A stretch of DNA of 38,984 nt from a virus. The stretch's first letter is position 1, and every line of letters begins with the position of its first letter. Under the pieces are notes generated by a model. It searched no databases. It had not been told where the DNA came from and saw only the letters and a program-made list of their open reading frames with translations. The stretch spans positions 1-38,984 of IMG/VR virus record IMGVR_UViG_3300046819_000212. One strand, 5' to 3'. Position numbers and translations under genes: made by a program. Positions 31,423 to 36,690 of this stretch are shown piece by piece.

Positions 31423-32325
31423 TTATTTACCTCCTTTCAGAATTTCAACGATCTTATCAAACTGCGCCAGTGCTGCCGAAATGACATCGCTAGGAGCCTC
31501 GCTCATCACGACGTATTCAGAGTCAGCCAAGCCTTGATCTGCCAAGACCCCGTAAACGTCCGGCCATGTCACGCGAGCAGCGGCCAAACGTCCGCGCAGT
31601 GTCTCGGATGGTGAGGCATCGCCGCCGTCTAGGGAAAGAGATTCCGACTCCGCATTAACCTGTTTGCACACATCGGAATGTTCAGGCGCGGAGTCGGTCG
31701 CTGGCGACGTTGCCAGAGATTTGTAAATAGGAGGATTTGGAATGTCCTTAACCTCCTTGAAAAGCTTGGATTCTGTGGCCTTTGGCGTCACGTCGCGAGC
31801 AGCTCCAATACGCTCAGCTTCATCTTCGTCAGTGATGCCGCTGAAACCAAACGCCACGCGAGCGCATTGAATCGTTGCTTTGTGACGCAACATGCGATGC
31901 TCCATCTTCCACGGGTCAGTGTTACGACGACATTCGCCCAGGTATTCAGTGACGCTAGTTGGATGCTTGCGATCTTTCCGGTAAATCATGGCCGTGCATG
32001 AAATAAGCTTGCCGTCAGACTCGCAGAACTCGAACTCAATGCCGTCGAACTGCGGATGGTCATTCATCATTCGTAGCCAGCCGTCGATGGAGACAACAGG
32101 AACGATGCCGCCTCCTTTAGCAGGGAAGGCATAAATTTCCTTTGTGAGCGGATTCAGGCCGTATTCATTAGCGACAATGACAAGGCTCATAAGCTCGTCG
32201 TCAGATGCGCCCTTAAACACGGTATTCTTGAGCGTGCTTAGAAGCTTGGCGGGATCGACGTTAAACTTGCCCGCCATAGTGGCAAGCGCGGATGGTTTGG
32301 CGGTAGTGGTAAGTTGTGATGACAT
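31423..32325 (-). CDS. recT: RecT-family single-strand annealing protein (300 aa)
   Basis: The RecT core is recognisable: LNPLTKEIYAFPAKGGGIVP, VSIDGWLRMMNDHPQFDGIE, then KHPTSVTEYLGECRRNTDPW and MLRHKATIQCARVAFGFSGI. It anneals the strands exposed by the DUF2800-like nuclease during recombination and concatemer formation. The C-terminal third is acidic and variable. ATGTCATCACAA at the start is one variant of the initiation-region motif. Confidence 0.92.
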   Translation of the reverse strand: MSSQLTTTAKPSALATMAGKFNVDPAKLLSTLKNTVFKGASDDELMSLVIVANEYGLNPLTKEIYAFPAKGGGIVPVVSIDGWLRMMNDHPQFDGIEFEFCESDGKLISCTAMIYRKDRKHPTSVTEYLGECRRNTDPWKMEHRMLRHKATIQCARVAFGFSGITDEDEAERIGAARDVTPKATESKLFKEVKDIPNPPIYKSLATSPATDSAPEHSDVCKQVNAESESLSLDGGDASPSETLRGRLAAARVTWPDVYGVLADQGLADSEYVVMSEAPSDVISAALAQFDKIVEILKGGK

Positions 32326-32337
32326 AATGATGCGATG

Positions 32338-32574
32338 TTATTTGTTGAGAAGGACGGTTGCGGTTTTGGTTGTAGTGTCGATTTGAAGGCGGACGTATTC
32401 GCTGTATTCAATCCATGGCTCTAACTCCTTGTCGATTTGAAAGTGACGCGACTGAATAAGCTGGCGTTTTTCGGAAGCAGTTACGTTTGTGATGGCGTTT
32501 ACCTGCTCTTCAGCAGCGTCTTGAATAGCATCGTAAACGCCGTCTGGATCTTTAAGTGTGATGTTAATAATCAT
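32338..32574 (-). CDS. Hypothetical early protein (78 aa)
   Basis: MIINITLKDPDGVYDAIQDA suggests a beta strand and helix; YVRLQIDTTTKTATVLL forms a C-terminal beta hairpin. Similar short proteins sit next to recT in other phages. No function recognised. ACATCACA covers codons 4-6. Confidence 0.65.
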   Translation of the reverse strand: MIINITLKDPDGVYDAIQDAAEEQVNAITNVTASEKRQLIQSRHFQIDKELEPWIEYSEYVRLQIDTTTKTATVLLNK

Positions 32575-32581
32575 GGTAATA

Positions 32582-32749
32582 TTAAAGGAATGAAAGGCAG
32601 ATAATAAGAAGCCCTAGCAAGATGCCGCCTGCGATGGCTGAAAGGATAATCTGGACTTGAGCGCGCTTGGCGTCACGTTGTGCAGCTAATCGGCGCATTC
32701 GCGGCGTTGTGTCGCGGCTTGAGTAGATCTTTTGTTGTTCGTAGCTCAT
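32582..32749 (-). CDS. Small tail-anchored membrane protein (55 aa)
   Basis: A very basic N-terminal half (SRDTTPRMRRLAAQRDAKR) leads into one C-terminal membrane helix (IILSAIAGGILLGLLIICLS). The start, ATG at 32749, overlaps the stop of the 22-aa peptide gene (ATGA). The basic N-terminus should stay inside. Possible roles are host membrane takeover or superinfection interference; nothing in the sequence decides. Confidence 0.6.
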   Translation of the reverse strand: MSYEQQKIYSSRDTTPRMRRLAAQRDAKRAQVQIILSAIAGGILLGLLIICLSFL

Positions 32750-32814
32750 GCTGTGAAGATGAAGAATAGGATGTGAAACAGAATGATAAGAAGGACGGCG
32801 CTTTTAGTCTTCAT
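32746..32814 (-). CDS. Putative 22-aa membrane peptide
   Basis: MKTKSAVLLIILFHILFFIF plus Thr-Ala is almost entirely one hydrophobic helix with basic N-terminus. It overlaps the stop region of the 109-aa gene upstream and couples to the 55-aa membrane gene downstream by ATGA. Coupling on both sides supports expression. Confidence 0.5.
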   Translation of the reverse strand: MKTKSAVLLIILFHILFFIFTA

Positions 32815-33133
32815 TGTGAAGGTATTTGACCGCGCAGAAAACGACTTCCAGCGGCGTGTTCACTGAGAGCTTAACCTCGTATGTCTCGGCCTCGTTCATG
32901 AGAACTAAGCCGGATCGGTGGCCGTATTCGGTGCGGCCGATGTCGCGGATTACTGTGATGTAGCAATCGTCTTTCTTGAACGTGATTGGCTTGCCGTCCC
33001 AGACTGTGACTTCGTTGGTTTCGTGAAGTTGATAGCCTTGAGAGACGATCCGCCCCAACGAATAAGCGAACCATTGACGATGGCCGTGGTTGAGATGGAT
33101 AATCCACGGTTTGAATAGGTCGAGGTCGATCAT
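32804..33133 (-). CDS. Hypothetical early protein (109 aa)
   Basis: It begins MIDLDLFKPWIIHLNHGHRQ and is beta-rich afterwards (EVTVWDGKPITFKKDDCYIT, then ETYEVKLSVNTPLEVVFCAV). I do not recognise the family. It is ATGA-coupled to the gene upstream and precedes the two membrane micro-genes. Confidence 0.6.
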   Translation of the reverse strand: MIDLDLFKPWIIHLNHGHRQWFAYSLGRIVSQGYQLHETNEVTVWDGKPITFKKDDCYITVIRDIGRTEYGHRSGLVLMNEAETYEVKLSVNTPLEVVFCAVKYLHNED

Positions 33134-33384
33134 GGCTTCACCTCCCGTGCTTTGATCATGGCGTCTGCGATTTGATAGGCAGCTTGAGCAGTGTCATAAT
33201 GGTCAAGATCTGCACCGCAGCCGCGATGAGGTAGAGCAATCAAAGCCTGCCCTGCGAACCAGTCGCGGAGAGTCATGCCGCCAAAGGAACCGTAGCAAGT
33301 GGTTGCCATCAACTCGCCTGTAGGTGTGACAACCATTGGAGTTGGGTGAATATAGCCTCCGTCGTTTATTTGTGGTGTGCTCAT
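33130..33384 (-). CDS. Small phage protein with GMTLRDWFAGQAL motif (84 aa)
   Basis: The central GGMTLRDWFAGQAL and C-terminal AQAAYQIADAMIKAR blocks define a frequent phage family of unknown role in early or accessory regions. The N-terminus INDGGYIHP fits that family too. Both ends are coupled by ATGA overlaps. Confidence 0.75.
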   Translation of the reverse strand: MSTPQINDGGYIHPTPMVVTPTGELMATTCYGSFGGMTLRDWFAGQALIALPHRGCGADLDHYDTAQAAYQIADAMIKAREVKP

Positions 33385-33548
33385 ACTCGCTCCCCCTTTC
33401 TGAGCCGCTTTGGAGTAGCTGGAAATTTACGCTTGAGCAATTCCGAAAGCCCTTCATTAACCAAAGCTTTAAGCGTGGTGCCGTTTTGTGCGGCGTATGT
33501 TTTGGCCTGCGTATGCAAGGCGTCGGGTATGTCTATTTGGGTTGTCAT
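33381..33548 (-). CDS. Ribbon-helix-helix-like regulator (55 aa)
   Basis: MTTQIDIPDALHTQAKTYAA then TTLKALVNEGLSELL reads as the beta strand, helix, helix of MetJ/Arc-type DNA-binding proteins. A basic tail (KRKFPATPKRLRKGE) follows. No toxin partner is next to it, so a transcriptional repressor is likelier than an antitoxin. It is the second gene after the early promoter and could bind the palindrome at 33848-33867. The stop overlaps the next start by ATGA. Confidence 0.68.
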   Translation of the reverse strand: MTTQIDIPDALHTQAKTYAAQNGTTLKALVNEGLSELLKRKFPATPKRLRKGERV

Positions 33549-33586
33549 AATAAAAGCGCGTGTAGGATGCGGCCCCCTAGAATTAA

Positions 33587-33790
33587 TTAAGCCAGCATTT
33601 CACCGCCAAGTTCTTGAACTACTTTTTCAGCCTCATCTTTTGAGCCTGTAAAAATGATCGGCATGTATTCGCGGCGAACCCAGTTTCGAATGGTGTTGCA
33701 GTCACCTCCGCCAGCGTAGCCAATGCTAACTTTTTTCGCCTTGCGTAGATTGCCTTTATTGTCTTGCCAGTATTTTGCGGTGATGTTCAT
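33587..33790 (-). CDS. First early gene, hypothetical (67 aa)
   Basis: ATG at 33790 lies about 22 nt after the predicted transcription start and is preceded by ACATCACATA. The basic, aromatic protein (KYWQDNKGNLRKAKKVSIGY, then RREYMPIIFTGSKDEAEKVV) resembles small phage proteins of unknown function. As the promoter-proximal gene it is expected to be made first after infection. Confidence 0.65.
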   Translation of the reverse strand: MNITAKYWQDNKGNLRKAKKVSIGYAGGGDCNTIRNWVRREYMPIIFTGSKDEAEKVVQELGGEMLA

Positions 33791-33817
33791 TATGTGATGT
33801 TGTCTTAATGACACGCC

Positions 33818-33847
33818 ACTATAATCACACGACTTTTAATCCGTCAA
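33818..33847 (-). promoter_or_regulatory. Sigma70-like early promoter
   Basis: On the minus strand TTGACG (33847-33842) and TATAGT (33823-33818) are 18 nt apart (17 if read as TTATAG). The start site would be near 33811. It drives the long early and replication operon. An inverted repeat directly abuts the upstream side of the -35 element. Confidence 0.7.
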
Positions 33848-33867
33848 ATACAAAAATACATTTGTAT
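33848..33867. promoter_or_regulatory. Operator-like inverted repeat beside early promoter
   Basis: ATACAAA (33848-33854) and TTTGTAT (33861-33867) are perfect 7-bp arms around AATACA. The site lies upstream of the -35 box, a usual place for an activator, or for a repressor that also covers the lysin end of the neighbouring unit. It is unlike the TTCTCA palindromes elsewhere. Confidence 0.55.
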
Positions 33868-33875
33868 CAACTTTT

Positions 33876-34376
33876 TTAAACCGTGAACCGAATGCGTGAC
33901 CGAATAGACGAAACATTGCGAACTTTGCGCAACACAGCCCCGCCTTCACGCGATCCTTTACCGTCCGTATTTCCCTCAATGGTAGAGACGTTGCCAGCCT
34001 TATCAGGTGCAGAAATAGCGATGCCGATATGGGAGAATTTAAAGATTACAATATCACCAGCCTGGATATCTCCACGGTGCGGCTTCTTTGTGCTTGTCTC
34101 GCTACCTTGCGCAAGACTCCAGTTTTCAAAATCCCATGCGCCAGCAGTTCGCGGACGTTTAAACGTGGCGGATTCGGTCACGCCAGTTGCTTGCATTGCC
34201 TCGCGGACGCACCAGCAAACAAAAGCCGCACACCACGCCCATCCTACACTACTATCAAGCCAAGTCGCGGCCTTGTATTCATTGACGCGAGGCCCGCAGT
34301 TAGTGCCGTTAACCTCGGATACGCCTATTTCTTTTGAGGCGATTTGGACTAATGCCGATGGAAGTTTAGCGCTCAT
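33876..34376 (-). CDS. CHAP-type endolysin (166 aa)
   Basis: The catalytic cysteine is C49 in GWAWCAAFVCWCV, the histidine H116 in FSHIGIAIS, and the third polar site lies in STIEGNTDGKG. This order is that of CHAP/NlpC-like amidohydrolases used as small endolysins. ALVQIASKEIGVSEVNGTNC is the standard N-terminal segment. There is no signal peptide or wall-binding repeat, fitting a Gram-negative-type lysin released by holin. I chose the ATG at 34376; longer frames lie over the membrane gene upstream. Confidence 0.85.
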   Translation of the reverse strand: MSAKLPSALVQIASKEIGVSEVNGTNCGPRVNEYKAATWLDSSVGWAWCAAFVCWCVREAMQATGVTESATFKRPRTAGAWDFENWSLAQGSETSTKKPHRGDIQAGDIVIFKFSHIGIAISAPDKAGNVSTIEGNTDGKGSREGGAVLRKVRNVSSIRSRIRFTV

Positions 34377-34497
34377 TTTTCTTTTTCGATTCAGCAAGTG
34401 CCGCCCTGTCGCACGAATAAAACAAAGCGATTGTTCCCAGCAACCCGACTGCAATAAAGGCGAAGATGATTCCTAGGATTGTAGTTAAAATGGTCAT
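34366..34497 (-). CDS. Small membrane protein, possible holin (43 aa)
   Basis: MTILTTILGIIFAFIAVGLL continues as one long membrane helix to about residue 27, ending YSCDRAALAESKKKNER with a charged cytoplasmic or periplasmic tail. It overlaps the endolysin start by 11 nt, the place of a pinholin or lysis regulator. The cysteine right after the helix is notable, but there is no proper lipobox. Spanin subunit is an alternative. Confidence 0.6.
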   Translation of the reverse strand: MTILTTILGIIFAFIAVGLLGTIALFYSCDRAALAESKKKNER

Positions 34498-34551
34498 GCG
34501 TCTTTTTATCCCCACGCTCAAAGCAATCAAGCTGTGAGAGTGGTTAACCCA

Positions 34552-34938
34552 TCATTTACTAGACAGCGCTACGGGTGGCCTTAGCGGCAGCACCTCATTG
34601 CCTAACAGCCGTATATCATCGGCGTCTTTCGGCGCAACATAGCCGCGAGATTCAAGAATGGCCAAGCCTACATCTGCCAAGGCTCGCGTGCGTTCTGGCG
34701 TCATGGTTTCGCAAGAGCACAGGCAGAAGAAGCAAAGCATCACTAAAGGAAGTTTCATGCCGCCATTGCCAGACTTTGGGTCAGGTAGGATAGCGCCGAT
34801 GCCTGCAATCAAAGCAGGAAGAATCCATTGTTTCCAGTTGGTAATGTCGCCGCCCGTTGAGGTGAAGGTTTGCACCGCCACGAATGCGGCTCCGGCAAAG
34901 CCTAAGATGGTCGTTTTCCAGTTGGTAATCGGATTCAT
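34552..34938 (-). CDS. Holin-like domain joined to lipoprotein-like domain (128 aa)
   Basis: Residues 1-60 look like a complete phage holin: NWKTTILGFAGAAFVAVQTF, a short polar turn, then WKQWILPALIAGIGAILPDP. Instead of stopping, the frame runs on from M61 into MKLPLVMLCFFCLCSCETM. That is a signal sequence with a lipobox-like C at the end of a Cys-rich h-region, as in outer-membrane spanins. A 45-residue helical part follows. The second half may be made separately from the internal ATG at 34758, although its ribosome site is poor. It lies in the lysis block after a spanin-like gene. Confidence 0.7.
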   Translation of the reverse strand: MNPITNWKTTILGFAGAAFVAVQTFTSTGGDITNWKQWILPALIAGIGAILPDPKSGNGGMKLPLVMLCFFCLCSCETMTPERTRALADVGLAILESRGYVAPKDADDIRLLGNEVLPLRPPVALSSK

Positions 34939-35210
34939 AGTTTCGGCTTCTTGTGTTCTTTGTTGGCTTCGATTGAATAAGTCGGATCAAGCTTGCCAGC
35001 AAACGGACAGGCTTTGATATGGCAAGAGTTGACCATTTCAGCAGCTCCTTGAGCTAGCCCCAAGCTCTTAGCCATGGCAAGAATCAGCGGTTCTTTTTCA
35101 GCTCGCCATTTCTCGCACTCCATGGACCGTGCCCAAATGATGCGAAAGAGGAAGCACAGACAGCCAGAGACCGCCGAGAGAGCTGCAAGGAGTAGTTGTT
35201 CAGGACTCAT
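34935..35210 (-). CDS. Membrane-anchored lysis-region protein, i-spanin-like (91 aa)
   Basis: One N-terminal membrane helix (LLLAALSAVSGCLCFLFRII) is followed by a charged segment (RSMECEKWRAEKEPLILAMA) and a C-terminal part with two more cysteines (NSCHIKACPFAG). An inner-membrane protein with a soluble periplasmic domain in a lysis cluster suggests the Rz side of a spanin pair. The coiled coil is shorter than usual. It is ATGA-coupled to the holin-like gene. Confidence 0.5.
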   Translation of the reverse strand: MSPEQLLLAALSAVSGCLCFLFRIIWARSMECEKWRAEKEPLILAMAKSLGLAQGAAEMVNSCHIKACPFAGKLDPTYSIEANKEHKKPKL

Positions 35211-35365
35211 GGCGTTTCTTCTGTTGGTTGTTCCGTTGTTGGTTCCGGCGTTGGTTCTGGATGTAAAGCCTCAACAATTGCGTTCAGCGCGCCAGCTTTG
35301 AATCCAGCGTTAAACTGCGCGTTCATTGACTCTTGAATTGCTTGAATTAATGCGGCTTTATTCAT
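35207..35365 (-). CDS. Small helical protein with Pro/Glu/Thr tail (52 aa)
   Basis: MNKAALIQAIQESMNAQFNA forms an amphipathic helix. The tail HPEPTPEPTTEQPTEETP is disordered and acidic. Both ends overlap neighbours by ATGA, giving strong support. It lies between the tail-fibre genes and lysis genes and may be a minor tail component or chaperone. Confidence 0.6.
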   Translation of the reverse strand: MNKAALIQAIQESMNAQFNAGFKAGALNAIVEALHPEPTPEPTTEQPTEETP

Positions 35366-35613
35366 GGCAATTGAGCTTGAATTTGAGCAATTAGCGCTTG
35401 CCTGTCAGCGTATGGCAAGGCGGCAGCAGCGGAGCCGATACTTGAAACGGTTTGATCGAACAGCGCCCTAACCTCGCCAGCATAAAAGCCCATGAGCACG
35501 GCGGCGTGATATTGCGGTTCGGTCAAGCTTTGGCCTGTGGCTGTGTTGTATCTTGCGCGGAGTCCATCGACTGCGCTTTGATATTCTGCGTCGAATGTGA
35601 TTGGAATGTTCAT
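35362..35613 (-). CDS. Hypothetical tail-region protein (83 aa)
   Basis: MNIPITFDAEYQSAVDGLRA, then SLTEPQYHAAVLMGFYAGEV and ADRQALIAQIQAQLP form a compact helical protein. It resembles short phage proteins that follow tail fibre genes, with no known activity. It is coupled to the 52-aa gene by ATGA. Confidence 0.6.
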   Translation of the reverse strand: MNIPITFDAEYQSAVDGLRARYNTATGQSLTEPQYHAAVLMGFYAGEVRALFDQTVSSIGSAAAALPYADRQALIAQIQAQLP

Positions 35614-35617
35614 GGTA

Positions 35618-36235
35618 TTATGAAACTACTGCGAGTTTGCGGACGGTTCCGGCTTCGTCCTTAATCGTGATAAAACCTGTGATCGTTTCCGCACCGATGG
35701 CAGAACGAACGCCGAAAGAGACAACACCATTCGCCACGCTTCCAGTTCCGCCTTTTAGGCATAGATCCGCGCCTGTGCCCGTGGTCACGTTGTGAGCTTT
35801 AATCGTCTGGTTCGTGGCAGTCGTGGCATGATTTGCCCCAAGCTGAAGCGCTGCGGCCGCGTTCCTGTTTAAGATCAAGTCTAAAGCACCGTCCGGCGAT
35901 CCCGCCGACCATCCAAAGTAGCCGCCACCACTCATGCGAATTTGCCGATTGGCTGCGGTAGAGCTGCCATAAAATGCACAAGTCGCATTCCCTTGCAGGC
36001 CAAGAGTCCAGCTATCCGCGACGCCGTAAGTCTGCGCGTTGAAATTATTGCCGAGCGACAGGACGCCGTCAGAGGTAACCTTGAATTTTTCAGAGCCTGA
36101 CAACTGGCCAACGATCAAGTTACCAGAGGCAACGTTAACCGTAAGCGCCCCCGTTAACGTCCCGCCAGTTAGTGGCAGTTTCGTGGCATCACTGCTACTA
36201 GGACTAAAAGCCGAGGATGAAAAAGCGTTCTTCAT
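35618..36235 (-). CDS. Tail fibre / receptor-binding protein (205 aa)
   Basis: KLPLTGGTLTGALTVNVASG is the repeated fibre-shaft motif (PLTGGTLTGAL) of phage tail fibres and spikes. A beta-rich, Gly/Ala/Asn-rich body (WTLGLQGNATCAFYGSSTAA, then ALDLILNRNAAAALQLGAN) and the tip-like FGVRSAIGAETITGFITIKD and VRKLAVVS follow. It is short for a podophage fibre. It may be a tip piece that attaches through the 89-aa protein encoded just before it. Start ATG 36235 overlaps the upstream stop. Confidence 0.78.
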   Translation of the reverse strand: MKNAFSSSAFSPSSSDATKLPLTGGTLTGALTVNVASGNLIVGQLSGSEKFKVTSDGVLSLGNNFNAQTYGVADSWTLGLQGNATCAFYGSSTAANRQIRMSGGGYFGWSAGSPDGALDLILNRNAAAALQLGANHATTATNQTIKAHNVTTGTGADLCLKGGTGSVANGVVSFGVRSAIGAETITGFITIKDEAGTVRKLAVVS

Positions 36236-36501
36236 GGTTGGTAGTCGATTGCAATGCACACGCCCGTTGTTCCGCTGGCCGATTTGATGCTAAGCTCGGA
36301 AGAGGAAGCGGCCACGCCTAGAGCCACCGATCCGCCTACAGGAATCGTGACTTCCTTGTTTGTCCCTGCGTCGCCGTTGTGCTGAATTACCAGTGTTCCA
36401 GACGTTCCGTTGAGGATGCTAACCTGCGTGGCAGGGATGGCCTCGAGCGCGACGTATGACGCGGTAGCCGTGACGGTTCTTAAAATTGTAGGAGAGGCCA
36501 T
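36232..36501 (-). CDS. Small beta-rich tail-associated protein (89 aa)
   Basis: SPTILRTVTATASYVALEAI, then VSILNGTSGTLVIQHNG and GGSVALGVAASSSELSIKSA give an all-beta protein similar to small phage proteins encoded with fibres. Its ATG at 36501 lies 7 nt after GAGAAT of the candidate late promoter with no Shine-Dalgarno, so the message may be leaderless. It is the first gene of the fibre and lysis unit. Confidence 0.65.
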   Translation of the reverse strand: MASPTILRTVTATASYVALEAIPATQVSILNGTSGTLVIQHNGDAGTNKEVTIPVGGSVALGVAASSSELSIKSASGTTGVCIAIDYQP

Positions 36502-36508
36502 GCGCGAT

Positions 36509-36534
36509 ATTCTCACAAATGAGAATGATGGCAA
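36509..36534 (-). promoter_or_regulatory. Candidate late promoter with perfect palindrome, fibre-lysis unit
   Basis: TTGC (36534-36531), 16 nt and GAGAAT (36514-36509) on the minus strand repeat the arrangement at 16564 and 21801. ATTCTCA-CAAA-TGAGAAT (36509-36526) is a perfect 7-bp inverted repeat, the best copy of the family. The next bases ATCGCGC run into the ATG. Confidence 0.65.
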
Positions 36535-36548
36535 GAAGTTAATTTAAT

Positions 36549-36577
36549 TTGACGGCACCAAATAGCCGTGAAGATTA
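36549..36577 (+). promoter_or_regulatory. Candidate promoter for plus-strand leader and operon
   Basis: TTGACG (36549-36554) and AGATTA (36572-36577) are 17 nt apart, as in the copy at 16642-16670. A small hairpin ACGGC/GCCGT occupies the spacer. The -35 context ATTTGACGG is also shared with the early promoter at 33842. The -10 element is weak. Confidence 0.5.
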
Positions 36578-36588
36578 GCGGTCTAATT

Positions 36589-36670
36589 GGTTGCGCTCTG
36601 CTAGGCGTGTCCTATCCGAAGCGACAGCCGCAACGGGCCGAGACATTCTAGCAGGTGTCTCGGCCTTTTT
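36589..36670 (+). ncRNA. Two-hairpin leader RNA with kissing loops, copy 2
   Basis: Hairpin 1 pairs GTTGCG (36590-36595) with CGCAAC (36629-36634). Hairpin 2, a terminator, pairs GGCCGAGACA (36636-36645) with TGTCTCGGCC (36656-36665) and ends in TTTTT. CTGCTAG (36598-36604), in the loop of hairpin 1, is the exact complement of CTAGCAG (36648-36654) in the terminator loop. All three helices differ in sequence from copy 1 at 16676-16756 while the plan is kept. The first gene of the plus-strand operon begins 20 nt after the T-run. Confidence 0.7.
36636..36670 (+). terminator. Intrinsic terminator of leader RNA copy 2
   Basis: A 10-bp perfect stem with a 10-nt loop is followed by TTTTT on the plus strand. 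It would stop plus-strand transcripts just before the gene at 36691. The downstream genes therefore need read-through, antitermination or another promoter. Confidence 0.85.
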
Positions 36671-36690
36671 GTTTAAACTCAACATCACAC

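Noticed and set aside
36589-36634. tRNA-like element
   Set aside because: The length and lack of T-arm, anticodon arm and CCA-type acceptor rule out a tRNA. No tRNA was recognised anywhere in the window.
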